64,000 bases of DNA from Ianthella basta (Eukaryota > Porifera > Demospongiae > Verongiida > Ianthellidae), in NCBI GenBank assembly GCA_964019415.1, contig OZ025883.1, forward strand, positions 5,848,588-5,912,587. Direction: 5' to 3'. Within the stretch, counting starts at the first letter, position 1. Every line of letters starts with the position of its first letter. Positions 42,275 through 54,787 of this stretch are shown piece by piece. Both the position numbers and the translations under genes were made by a program. The notes under the pieces were generated by a model, which ran no database searches, had not been told where the DNA came from, and worked only from the letters and a program-made list of their open reading frames with translations.

Positions 42275-42329
42275 AACAGTACATAGTCAGGTCAGTCACT
42301 TTATTGCTTATCAATATAATAGTCACTCT

Positions 42330-43724
42330 ATCTTGCATTGACATGTGCTGATTGCCAGGACGCACTCCCGTTCTCACTGGAGATGAAATACTCCACTAAG
42401 AGCTGCCGTATAGCATGTGCCTCTTGGGTTGCACTTCTGCTGCTATAGCCTTGTTCGCCAAGGATGGTAAGTTGGCTGCTGTGCCAAAACCCTTCTCTGA
42501 TGGAGCCACCTTGCTCCATGGAATCTACAAAGCCAGGAGGTGTATACAACTGGTCACTTGTTGTTCTTGTAGTTGTGAAGGACACACATTGCCTTCACAA
42601 GGGTGACCACTTTATGGGGCTCTGCTACAATTCTTCTGAAAAGTAGTCTCCAACGGTGGGAAAGTATTCCTATGAGGAACAGTTGTCGTAATACATACAC
42701 AAATCATGATACCTTTGTGAGTGGTAACATACCAAATGTGTTCTCGATAACTCTACGGACCCTTGACAAACGATAGTTGTAGATTTTCCTCTCGTCACTG
42801 TGAAGCTGTCTCCCTGGAAAGGGGTGCATCAGGTAAGGGTTGAGAGGAAATGCTTCATCTCCGACAAACACATAAGGGATGGCTACATTGGATGGGTCAC
42901 CAGGAAGGACATCTGGTGGTGGCAAATTGACACGCCCTGCATACAAGAAAGCTATGCTCTATAACCGTTTTCTTATGACTGTAGAATAACAAGGAATTAC
43001 TAACCATGTAGCAAAGCTTGGCCAAAGATTGATGAATCCCACACCCCTCCATCACTTTGGCTGCCCGACTGACCGACATCTAGCATGATAAACTTGTAGC
43101 TGGCATCACAAACAGCCATGAGAACAACAATCTCTGTCTGTTTGTAGTAGTGGAACTCAGATCCACCATGATGGGGCTTTTGAATGGCAACATGCTTCCC
43201 ATCTATGCTCCCGATGCAGTTTGGGAAATGCCATGTTTTGAAGCTAACAAATAGGCAAATTCACATATTAAGAAGAGACACATAATGTTAAAGTCTATTT
43301 TGTAACCAGTATGTAGCTACTATATATAAACAGTGAACAAAGACTGGCTCATAATAGAATAGATGGTATTCAAGGTCAGCGTGGCTGCTCACCCATTTGC
43401 TATTTTCTTCCATTCTTGAGGACACACTGGGGTGGTTGGAGGTACTTGGGCTGAAGAACATTCCACAAAGCCTCGCATGTTTCATATATCAGACACCGTT
43501 CTTCTCCCAAGTCTGTAATGCAGGGCAATGCTGGAATGGCTGGCACCTTCTGCTAGGTGATGCAGGGTAACAGCTAACTCCAGCTCCGGATAGATCGCTC
43601 TCCTCATTACTGTGTCCTTTCGTTTGATTTTAGAGTACACTAAACTCAAAAGGTGGTCAAATCTTGAGGCAGTCATCCTGAGGTAGTGGCGGTGGTGGCT
43701 GTCAAACTGCTGCAACTCCTGCAC
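42330..43724 (-). pseudogene. Harbinger DDE transposase (DDE_Tnp_4 type), broken
   Basis: Read on the minus strand: FDSHHRHYLRMTASRFDHLL, AIYPELELAVTLHHLAEGAS, LHYRLGRRTVSDI, then a frameshift, YETCEALWNVLQPKYLQPPQ, a second shift into CPQEWKKIANG, an intron, WHFPNCIGSIDGKHV (first catalytic Asp), MLDVGQSGSQSDGGVWDSS, an intron, YVFVGDEAFPLNPYLMHPF (second Asp), YNYRLSRVRRVIENTFGML (catalytic Glu), RRIVAEPHKVVTLVKAM and CVLHNY. The DDE residues persist but the reading frame is lost in several places. The residual open piece at 42328-42585 is its C-terminus. Confidence 0.88.
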
Positions 43725-44494
43725 GAATTGATAAAATACGCCATGCGATTCTTGCTTTGCATGAAGGGGGTGTACCCAATACTTTCTCTAGGGCCGGTCT
43801 TGGTCCAACTTCATAAGTAGTAGACTGAAGCTTCTTGAACAGAAGGAGAACGCGAAGAAACAAACACTTCTTTAACATTCTTTCGCGCCAAAACTGACAT
43901 TGAACACGTGATGAACCAGTATTTTCATTGGCTTACAATTCACGTGATTTGCAACGATTCGAGGATATATGTTGTCCGTGTAGCAGGTCACGGCAGTCGG
44001 CGATTCATGAATTTTATTCATACGATACAAGTTTTATGATCGTATAGCCCAGCCTTTAGAGCTGGCTGGTTCTTGCTCAGAACTTGGTACATCATTCTGA
44101 TTATGTGGAATGTACACACTGCACGTTTTTGCACCATAGCCGATTGAAACTTTTGAGTGGCTAGGTAGCGTAGGTGTTCTAGAAACAGCTCCGGCCAATC
44201 ACAACTTGGTCAGATGTATCTACATATTAGTCTATCCCAAAGGACCCCTGGTCAGCTGCAGATGACAGATTTAAGCTGTCAGCTGGAGTTGTTTCATGAA
44301 CACTGTGAGAACCAACAAACAAAAAGCAAACAAATATGTTTACTCCCCATCCGGGATCCCCATTCCCTGTTCCCCATTCCCTTTCTACCATTCCCGGTTT
44401 TACAGAGTCCTGTGTGAAGTTGTTCATTCAACAAGTGGTCCACTTTGTCTTCTGTAGGTCACACCCTCACTTATACTGCTATTAGAAATTCGAG

Positions 44495-47400
44495 ATGGAT
44501 TTTTTTGATGCTTGTAGTAAGGGTGACTTGTTCACAGCAAGGCGGCTAATTAAAGAGGGCTGTAATGTGAACACCAGTAGTGGGTATTATAATGACACAA
44601 CACCTTTAATAGTGGCAGCTAGGAGGGGTCGTGACCAAGTGGTGGAGGAGCTCATCAGAGAAGGAGCTCACGTGAATGTAAAGGACAATAATCAATGGAA
44701 TGCTCTTTATTATGCCAGCTGCTTTGGTCATTGGAGTGTTGTGAAAACACTGTGTGCAGCTGGTGCAGACATCAATGTACAAGATCAATGGGGAGTGACC
44801 CCTTTGATGTGTGCAGCTTTGTGGGGTAGTGATGAAATAGTGTGTGAACTGATTAGAGCAGGTGCTAGTGTGAATGTTGTCACTAGCAGTGACTGGTGGT
44901 ATGGGGGGCTAGCTGCTGGCTCAACAGCCCTGCATTTTGCTGCTGAATACAATCATATTAAATGTGGGGTTCTCCTCGTGGAGGCTGGAGCAAATATGAC
45001 AGCAAGAAACAAGGCCTCCGAATCTCCCCTGGACATTGCATCAGGTGACTTCCAACAAACTATTCAACAGGCACAGTCTTTCTCTACCAAGCGCATTGTA
45101 GCAGTAATTGGCAATGCTGAACATGGCAAGAGTACACTGATAGCAGCTCTGCAAGTTGAGTACAAGGGCCTTTGGAAGAAGTTAATCAACAGGTTTACAA
45201 ATGTGCAGGACATCAGACAACGCACAGCTGGAATTGAAGCAGTCCAGTTCTCCAGTCGTAAGTATGGACAGACATTGTTCTACGACTTTGCCGGTCAGGC
45301 TGATTACCACGCCCCTCATCAGTCCTTCTTGGAGGCCATCCTGAGCAAGCCAGGAGTGTTTGTGACCCTGTTACTTCTGGTAAAAGCAACCGATGAGGAA
45401 GACGTAATTAAACAACAAATTGTTCGTTGGCTGCAACCTCTAGCTCTTACGTCAGTCCCATCCACTCCACAAGTCATCCTGGTTGGCAGTTTCCTGGACC
45501 AAGTAAATTCCAAAGAGAAAGCAACCAAAATGCTGCTGCAATGCACTCATTCAGTGCAGAAGGAGTTCCCTTTCATCATCCAGTGTCCCTGTCTCCTTGA
45601 CTGCCGCAAACCTGAATCTGAGGGTATCAGACAGATTTGTGCCTACTTTCAAGAGACTCCACCTCTCCAGCTGAACTCTGACACTCTCTCGTACAACCTC
45701 CACTGGGTCATAGCACAAGTCAGGAAAGCATTATCTGCTCCAGCTATCCCACTCCCCACTTTCCAGTCCTGGCTATTGGAGAAAGCTGAACTGCTGCCTA
45801 GAAACTTACCCCCACCTGAGGAGGTGTGCCGTGACCTAACAGCAGTTGGTCATACCCTCTTTCTTCCCAACAGGCAGGACTCCACCCAGAGTTGGCTTAT
45901 CTTGGACCTCCAAGCTATTCTCCACAACGTGTATGGCACCCTGTTCAGTGGGTCCCAGGGCAAGGTCAACCAGTTTGGTCTCCTCCACCGTAGTCAGCTG
46001 GTTGAGCTGTTTCGTGAATTGGATCTAACAATGATCCAAGAGGTCCTTATCAGCTTGGATTTCTGCATCCAGGTTGATTCAAGGATGCTACGAGAAGACC
46101 TTGTGAAACTAACTACCAGTACTGAGGGAGAGGGATGGCTGTACTTCCCTGCTCTGGTGTCTGCCCAACCTCCTGAGCTCTTCTCAATAGATGCAGACCC
46201 ACACCGCTTGTGCTGGCAACTGAGGACAGAGGAGAAGCACCTCATCTCACCACATCTCCTCCAATCCATCATCCTCCATCTTGCAGCCAATCATGTCTTC
46301 GCCCATGAGATAGACAGTGTGAGAGAACACTGCTGCAGTGTTTGGACAAATGGCCTTTCCTGGATGTCCATCACAGGTGTGGAGGTAGTGGTCCAGATAA
46401 GTGACAGCAGTGTGGTGCAGGTAGTCGGACACTGCAAGGCAGGATCAGAGAAACTGCTCCAATGTGTGCCTACTATTGTTCAAGATGTCATCAAGACAAC
46501 TACCCAGCTGTCACCGAAGCTGAAGGCTACATCCTACATTATCCACCCATACACACCTGCTATGTGGAAAAACACCAAAGCCCCTCCCCCTGACTCTTTA
46601 TATCCTGTTTCCAGTATCGTTCGTTGCATCAGTGATGGAGTTGACCATGTTCCAGCCCGAAAGCCAGCTGGCCATCTTCCCAACCAGACGAGTCTCACTG
46701 AGTTGTTTGGAGACTGGTCTCCTTCTCTGTCAGTTGTACAAGACATGGACTTTAAGAGGGAGCCTCAGAGTGGTGAGTGTGTGTTTCCTCTCCCTATTTG
46801 ATGGAAGCAATTCCTTCAGTGTACCTCCTTATTGTACCCTCATATACATGTAATGGCCACCCATTCAACTATAGTATGATGTGGTGTTGACTAGCCTAAA
46901 GGTTGGACACTTGCTTCCTCCTCCTTTGTACCTGCAGCTCCACTCTCTTCAGACCTGCCCTCAGTACCGTCATCCTCCAGCTCCCAAAGTGGAGCTACCA
47001 CTGCTGACAAGGGACCCTTCCCAGAGATGGTGGCACTGCCTACAACACAGCAAGGTATGCTCCATGCACTGTCACTACACACGAGTGCACCTCACAGTGT
47101 ACCGAGTGTTGGAGGTGTGTCCCTACTGTCTCTGATGGAGTCTCATGCAATCCACTAACCCCAAGTGTCATGTGGTGACCCCTTAGGGCACAGAGGAGGT
47201 TTAGTGTGTGGCTCAGTTAGCTGGGGACATTTAGATTTTGTGCTAATGCTAATTGGGGAATGGAGAATTCCCCCTTCAGCTGCCCTTACATGTTTCAGAT
47301 TTATGTACCATGTGTCTTCCCTTCCCATGAAGCTGTACAAGTACTCAATCACTTTCGGGACCAGTTCATTGAGGAAATGGATGCTAATGCTGTCATTTGG

Positions 47401-48551
47401 GAACTTCTTCACAGAGGCGTTATCAGTGAGGGTGATAAGAACAGGCTGACACAGTTTGATGAGCCAAGGCAGTGTAACCAGTTCCTGCACTGGACTTTGG
47501 TGCAAAAGTGCACTGAAGAGGCCTTTGAGACTGTCTGTGACATCATCACTGCAGTAAAGGGCAACCCGAAGATGAAAGCACTGGGTGAATCCATGAAGAG
47601 GAGACTGGACACAGGTGGGTATATGTGGGGGGAGGGGAGACTGTGTGTGTGGGTGCATGTGGTTGTGTCTGTGTATGGGAGTGTTGTGTGCAGTGTGCAT
47701 GGATGTGTGTGTTGCTGAAGAATTCATTTTTAAATTAGCCAATCACTGCTCTCTTCTGCTTTTTTGCTTTGCAGCTCCACTCTCTTCAGACCTGCCCTCA
47801 GTACCGTCATCCTCCAGTTCCCAAAATGGAGCTACCACTGCTGACAAGGGACCCTCCCCAGAGATGGAGGCGCTGACTACAAAACAGCAAGGTATGCTCC
47901 ATGCAGTGTCACTACACACGAGTGCACCTCACAGTGTACCGAGTGTGGGAGGTGTGTAGTGCATGTGTGTGCGGACATGAGCTCTTCATGTTGTAGTGGA
48001 ACCTGGCCATTCTGGACACCTTTGGGACAGGCCTATGCGTCCTGATTAGAGAGGTGGTGTTGCATTTTGTCTGTGTGTCGTTGAAATGAAGCAGTTGGTA
48101 GTGTCCTCATTATACAGGTTCTGAATTCTGGTGTCCTTTATTTTTTATGAGGTGTATGTGTGAATGTGTACTTGGAAAGGTTAGAACATCACACTAGTGA
48201 GTGGTTCCTAACACCTACTCTGGTCCCACCCCCTCCTCAGATGGACACACCCACTTCACTATTGATTCCACCCCCACCTTACAAGCTATCCGGAAGTTGA
48301 TTGTCCGTGAAGTTGCTGAGTACTGGAGCCTGATAGCCGTCTACCTTGGTTTTGACTCCTCTGCTATCATGATGACCAAGACTGACCAAAGTGAGCATGC
48401 TTGCACAGCAATGTTTGAGCGGTGGTTGTCATGGGAACCAGGTACAGGGGAGAAGGATCGGACTTGGCAAGCTGTGTTGTCAGCAGTAGAGTACGCTGGA
48501 CACAAGGCCTTCTCACAGCAACTCAAGACAGAGCTGTTCCGTATCCAGTGA
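44495..48551 (+). CDS. Unit B: ankyrin-Roc-COR-CARD-Death protein
   Basis: Predicted 1034 residues from exons 44495-46772, 46938-47054, 47333-47614, 47775-47891 and 48241-48551. The ankyrin-Roc-COR part parallels unit A (P-loop GNAEHGKST, DFAGQ, VGSFLDQV, COR-like LISLDFCIQV). The CARD-like exon reads VQVLNHFRDQFIEEMDANAV, VIWELLHRGVISEGDKNRL and AFETVCDIITAVKGNPKM, a six-helix pattern with a late hydrophobic helix. It is flanked by two near-identical copies of the 39-residue linker exon. The last exon is a Death domain: VAEYWSLIAVYLGFDSSAIM, MFERWLSW, TWQAVLSAVEYAGHKAFSQQL. All introns are phase 1, so domains can be gained or lost without frame change. DAPK1 shares ankyrin-Roc-COR-Death but has a kinase. 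A role in death-fold signalling is inferred. Confidence 0.9.
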
Positions 48552-50147
48552 ACTTAGACCCCAGCAGTACAGAACTCACAGTACATTGTAACTATACACA
48601 CACAGTACTAGTATATTGTGTTGGTGTGTTCACTTGTACGTCTCTTATTGTATGGTTTGTAAGAATTTTGTTGCCAAGTGTCCTCTTTAATGATATTCAT
48701 GATCCGCCGTGCAAGCTAATATAATTCGTCACGTGCATGCACTAAATTCTGCAGAGCTGCGAAGTATTCCACGTGCTCGCGATCGAGGACTGGATTGGAG
48801 GAGTTTACAGATCGGCTCTGTTTTGTGAACGCTGGACTTCACTCTTTGTCCCATATTAAAGTATGTTCTGCTCAGGTGAAGACCACATCCCGTGACGGCA
48901 CATGCGGGGAATTATAAGAAACGAACTAGCGTTTGGTCTGCAGCGGACTTCTCTCTTCTCGAGTGAGTCGGCCCCAGTCGTTCATAGTCTTCCCAGACCA
49001 TTTGACAGTCTCTAATGGACGCGCTCTGGAGGGATGTAGACCTCGAGCGGGCGGGAGAGTGAGTTGTGGGCGGAATGCACCAGTTTTCTCACCAAGTATT
49101 AGCGCCCTCTTCAAGTCTTGATGTGTAATACATAGAGGAGAGTAACTAGGAAGTGGAGGGCAAGGAGGCGTTTATTGTAATGTGTAGCTAGCTTTGCTGT
49201 AGTGTCAAGTCCTACCTGTAGTGAGATATATAGCATTTGAGAATTAGTGAAGAGGTGCGTGTCTCCTTTTCCTTTGAGGTGGTGGTCAGTGCTAGTTCCT
49301 CCGGCACTGTAATGTCCCCTCTCCCCATGTCCACTCCATGCTGTGTAGTTTGGAGCAGCTGTGCTGTAATCATAGACACTGAGTGTGTGTGTGCAGCTTC
49401 CAGTGGTTTGGGGTGTGTTGTCCACGATTGCACAATTCCCAATGCACACATGCCGGAGTGTCAATGAGAGTTCTGATTGGTCCGTAGGTCAATTGACCTG
49501 TGGCAATGACATGCCTCTGAGCCACTGACCAATGAGAACTCTGCCAGCCTCATGTAGGTGTGCTGTGTGTTGTGCAGTCGTGGCCAAGATACCCCGAGCC
49601 CACTGTAACTGTGTCCATCTGGTATGTGGTGTGACATGAGGTGAGCTGGGGTCACTCTCCTGTCACCTTGAAAGTGTTGTAATCCCCAGTGGAGGGTGGT
49701 CTTGAGCAAAGCCACTCTCCAAGGGTCAGCTGCACCCTTTGCTGGTTGTTCTGGATGAGGTACACCCGTAACTGTAGACACGTGGTAGTCTGGTCCAGGC
49801 AACCTGTATAAATATGTGTGTGTGTGTGTCAGTCCTTCAACACTCCTTTCTGTGGTCACCACACACTGCACCCCCTTACTAGGCTGGTGCCCGGCCAGCC
49901 CTCCACCCCCGCCTCAATTGCTGTCATCACCTGTATTGATTGCTGAGTGTGGTGTGTACATTCCAGGGGTTCCCCCTTTGCCCAGCCTGCCCCAGTCCTT
50001 CCAGTTGTGTTAACCTTATTCATGTCCATCAATATGACATGTGATTGCATGCTTGTCTGTTACCAATGTGTACACATCCCAGTTGGTATGTTAGTAATGT
50101 ACAGTGTGTTGTGTCCTACCACCAGACTCCCCTCACACTGTGTACAG
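48552..50147. other. Spacer downstream of unit B
   Basis: A CpG-richer stretch at 48720-49110 (GCGATCGAGGACTGG, AGCGGGCGGGAGAG) has no counterpart in unit A and may be an insertion. The rest (49140-50100) is unique sequence with a short GT tract at 49816. No recognisable gene. Confidence 0.45.
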
Positions 50148-50293
50148 GTGAAGGAGACAAGGAAGAGACTGTACCACAGTGAGTCAGGTGTGAAGAAGAT
50201 GGCTGTCGGACACCACCTTGGTGAGAGGTCCTACACAATTGAGTGAAGCCACAACTTGGGTCAAGAGGCAGGACTTTGTCAAGTTGGATGAAG
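50148..50293 (+). pseudogene. MLF1: Myeloid leukemia factor (MLF) exon fragment
   Basis: Between an acceptor (TGTACAG) and a donor (GAAG|GTAAGG) it reads VKETRKRLYHSESGVKKMAV then GHHLGERSYTIE and TGA, and after a frame change RQDFVKLDE. This order matches the C-terminal half of MLF proteins (KKMALGHHLGDR...QDFINLDE). The frame break between the two halves and the absence of other MLF exons indicate a gene fragment. No product is expected. Confidence 0.6.
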
Positions 50294-52021
<1,728 letters not shown>

Positions 52022-52191
52022 TCCATTGTAGCAGTGCACACTAGCCAAAGTTAACAATTATTCAGACGTTTCTGTGACATTACAGTAACCTTCATCAGTG
52101 ATTAAGGTGACTGTAAGGTGACTGCATGCAATGTCACCGAAACGTCTGAACACTTGTTAACTTTGGCTGGTGTGGACCAAGCTACAATGGA
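52022..52191. mobile_element. Fold-back MITE with about 52-bp TIRs
   Basis: 170 bp. The left arm TCCATTGTAGC...AGCCAAAGTTAACAA...TTCAGACGTTTC and right arm GAAACGTCTGAA...TTGTTAACTTTGGCT...GCTACAATGGA are inverted over about 52 bp with few mismatches. Partial relatives lie at about 1290-1360 and 15205-15350. Confidence 0.88.
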
Positions 52192-52589
52192 CAATTTTTC
52201 TAGCCTCTGCAGTCCTCTACAAACAAGTCAGTATACTAGGCATACGCTAAGCGCATAAGAATTGCCTTGCAGCATGAATAGTACTTGGCCGGTAGACAAG
52301 TGTATTGTGATGTTACAGACTGGAGCTGTCTTAGTAGCCAAGCGCCTTGTTTGTTACTGCCAAAGCTCCTCAAGCCTGGACTGCCGCTGCTCGTCCGTCG
52401 CAGATGCCAGTTGCCTTGCGCCATTCTGCGCATTCAATTCTAGTCTGGCCTATCTTTGCCCTGCTGTCTCCGTATCAAGTCGCACGCACCGTCTTGCAGC
52501 GTGGCCCCCTCAGCGTGCTGGACGCAGCTGCGTCGTTGCCATTCCCATCTGCTCTCCTTCTGTGCCCCTGATCCGCGGGAGCCAGTGTG

Positions 52590-53620
52590 GTGTTCAGCGT
52601 GTCCTATGGTGGTCCAGGGCATTCTATATGGGGTACAGTGCGTCCTATGGGGGTCCAGTGCGTCTTATGGGATTCCAGTGCATCTTACGGTGGTCCAGGG
52701 CATGCTATACGGGGTACAGTGCGTCCTATGGGAGTCCAGTGCGTCTTATGGGGGTCCAGTGCATCTTATGGGGGGTCCAGTGCTTCCTATGTTCGGTCCA
52801 GTGTGTCTTATATGAGGTCCAGTGCGCCCTATATGGGGTCCAGTGCATCTTATATGGTGTCCTATGGGGGTCCAGAGCATCCTATATGGGGTCCAATGCG
52901 TCCTATGGGGGGTCAAGTGCGTTCTATGGTGGGTCTAGTGCATTCTATATGTGGTCCAGTGTCCTACGTATATGGGGCCTGGTGCATCCTATATGAGGTC
53001 CAGTGCATTCTATATGGGGTCCAGTGCATCCTATATGGGGTCCAGTGCATTCTATATTGGGTCCAGTGCATTCTATGTGGGGTCCAGTGCTTTCTATATG
53101 GGGTCCAGTGCTTTCTATATGGGGTCCAGTGCATTCTATATGGGGTCCAGTGCGTCCTATGGTGGGTCCAGTGCGTCTTGGGAGGTCCAGTGCATCCTAT
53201 GTGGGGTTCAGTGCATCCTATGTGGGGTACAGTGCGTCCTATGGCGGGTCCAGTGCGTCTTGTGGGGAGTCCAGTGCATCCTATGTGGGGTTCAGTGCAT
53301 CCTATGGGGGTACAGTGCTTCCTATGGTGGGTCCAGTGCATCTTATTGGGGGTCTAGTGCGTCCTATATGGGGTCCAGCGCGTTTTATGGTGGGTCCAGT
53401 GCATCCTAAATGGGGTCTAGTGCGTCCTATATGGGGTACAGTGCATTCTATTTGGGGTCCAGTGCATTCTATATGTGGTCCAGTGCGTCCTATATGGGGT
53501 ACAGTGCATTCTATATGGGGTCCAGTGCATCCTATATGGGGTCCACTGCATTCTATATGGGGTCCAGTGCGTCCTATATTGGGTACAGTGCATTCTATAT
53601 GGGGTCCAATGCGTCCTAAA
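52590..53620. repeat. 21-bp minisatellite, about 1 kb
   Basis: About 48 degenerate copies of GTCCAGTGCATTCTATATGGG, with frequent TACAGT and CGTCCTATGGTG variants. Because 21 is divisible by three, long frames stay open on both strands. Their peptides are simple seven-residue periodicities and are not taken as genes. Confidence 0.95.
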
Positions 53621-53957
53621 TTGTCCTTGTGCAGTACGTACTATAGGGTCTTGCTTTCATGGTCTCTCTTTGTCTTCGTTGGTTTCCCTTGGTCTCACCT
53701 GTCCTCCTTACCTGAATCCCCCACCTATATGTCTGTGTTTCCATGATGAGGTGTGTGAAAAATTTGGCCAGAGAAATTTGTGACGAATTGTTCCATTGTA
53801 GCAAATTGTAAATTTTCATTGCGAAACTTTGATAAAATTGCATGCAGTGTTTGTCACTGTGGTAATGAGCATATGACAGTGATGTGAATCAATGATATAA
53901 TTGCATCTTTGACTCACAACCAAGTCACATGACTGTCATGTGACTTGGTTATTGCAG

Positions 53958-54158
53958 GGAGAAGGTGTTCAAGCTATCTGATGAGAACTGGTGGATTGTG
54001 GATGACGACATCTGGGGTGACAGCAGCCTTGGCCGGGGGCCGGGTGGAGTGGTCTATGATGAGAGAGTACGTGCAGATGATCCCAGAGGACAGTGTTGAG
54101 TGGTGTTCTACCGGTCAGTGACAGCAGTGAAGGGGAGAGGTACCTGCTGGCCCAACAG
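53958..54158 (+). pseudogene. MTOR: mTOR FAT-domain exon fragment
   Basis: After acceptor ATTGCAG it reads EKVFKLSDENWWIVDDDIWG, then in shifted frames LAGGRVEWSMMREYVQMIPE and FYRSVTAVKG ... LLAQQ before a GTGAGG donor. The human counterpart is EKWTLVNDE...WGLGQWDSMEEYTCMIPRD...FYRAVLAL...LAQQ. At least two frame changes. It precedes, rather than follows, the EFMEHS exon at 56697, contrary to the order in mTOR. Confidence 0.65.
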
Positions 54159-54262
54159 GTGAGGGAAGAGCAGTATACTTAATGCTCCCTTGTGTGTTGA
54201 ACATTCAAACACCTGGTTTCATCTTCCTGTCTTCACCTTCCCTCCATCTTCTCCCCTCCCCT
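54157..54262. repeat. Left copy of about 100-bp direct repeat flanking a LINE relic
   Basis: Shares CTTAATGCTCCCTTGTG, GTTGAACATTCAAACA and TGGTTTCATCTTCCTGTC with 56160-56262, in the same orientation. Confidence 0.9.
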
Positions 54263-54787
54263 CCCACTCTGTTTTCAGTCTCATCATCACATGTTCCTTC
54301 TTCATTAAACATGCATGCCCCCCACACAGTGTTCTTGTCAGGCTGTTTTGAAGGGCACAGAACCCTTCTTGCTCCCTTAAGAACCCTCCTTGAGGCTGTA
54401 AACATGGCACTGTACCCTCCTTGGAAGGCACAGTGCCACGAGTCACGTAGTGTGGGCAATAGCGTTTGCATGCACACACACTGTGTCACAAGGCTCTCCT
54501 TGTATTCAGCTAATGCACTTTGCACACGAAAGTGACACCCTCTCCCATACCCAGCCATCCACCAGCCACTCCTCACATGACTGTTGGTCAAGTGCACCCT
54601 TCTTATATTATTTTCTGGGGTGAACACTGCCCCCACATACTTTGTTGTCTGCTCCTCCTCAATACCTCTACTCCATTGACATGTATATCACAAGTACCTC
54701 CTCCTCTCTGTACTACCACCACCTTGGTCTTCCCCCCAGTTTATCTTCATCTTCCAGTTTGTCATCACTTCATTCAGCACTTCAACA

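Larger units (their letters stand above)
40849..44055. mobile_element. PIF/Harbinger DNA transposon, decayed
   Basis: 3207 bp flanked by TTA on both sides (40846-40848, 44056-44058), the 3-bp target duplication typical of PIF/Harbinger. Termini are inverted: AGGCTGGGCTACACGAT at the left and ATCGTATAGCCCAGCCT at the right. It carries the two standard Harbinger genes, a MADF/Myb-like protein (+) and a DDE transposase (-), both broken by frameshifts. It is nested inside the larger insertion 38416-44410. Confidence 0.92.
38416..44410. mobile_element. 6-kb composite insertion in unit B 5' intron
   Basis: Comparison with units A and C shows that intron sequence is interrupted between TGTGTGA at 38409-38415 and TGTGTGA at 44411-44417, a 7-bp target duplication. 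Near each end lies a perfect 25-bp inverted repeat (GTTCATGAAACAACTCC followed by AGCTGACA) at 38433-38457 and 44277-44301. Inside are a fold-back (39109-39205), unassigned sequence and a nested Harbinger element (40849-44055). I do not recognise the transposase family of the outer element; 38.7-40.8 kb has no identifiable gene. Confidence 0.7.

Noticed and set aside
48926..49121. Overlapping 62-codon frames on both strands in a CpG-rich stretch
   Set aside because: Overlap of two anonymous frames without family similarity; likely promoter-like or inserted non-coding DNA.
52262..53783. Open frames of up to 256 codons on both strands
   Set aside because: Products of the 21-bp minisatellite whose period is divisible by three. 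No splice, start or domain evidence.
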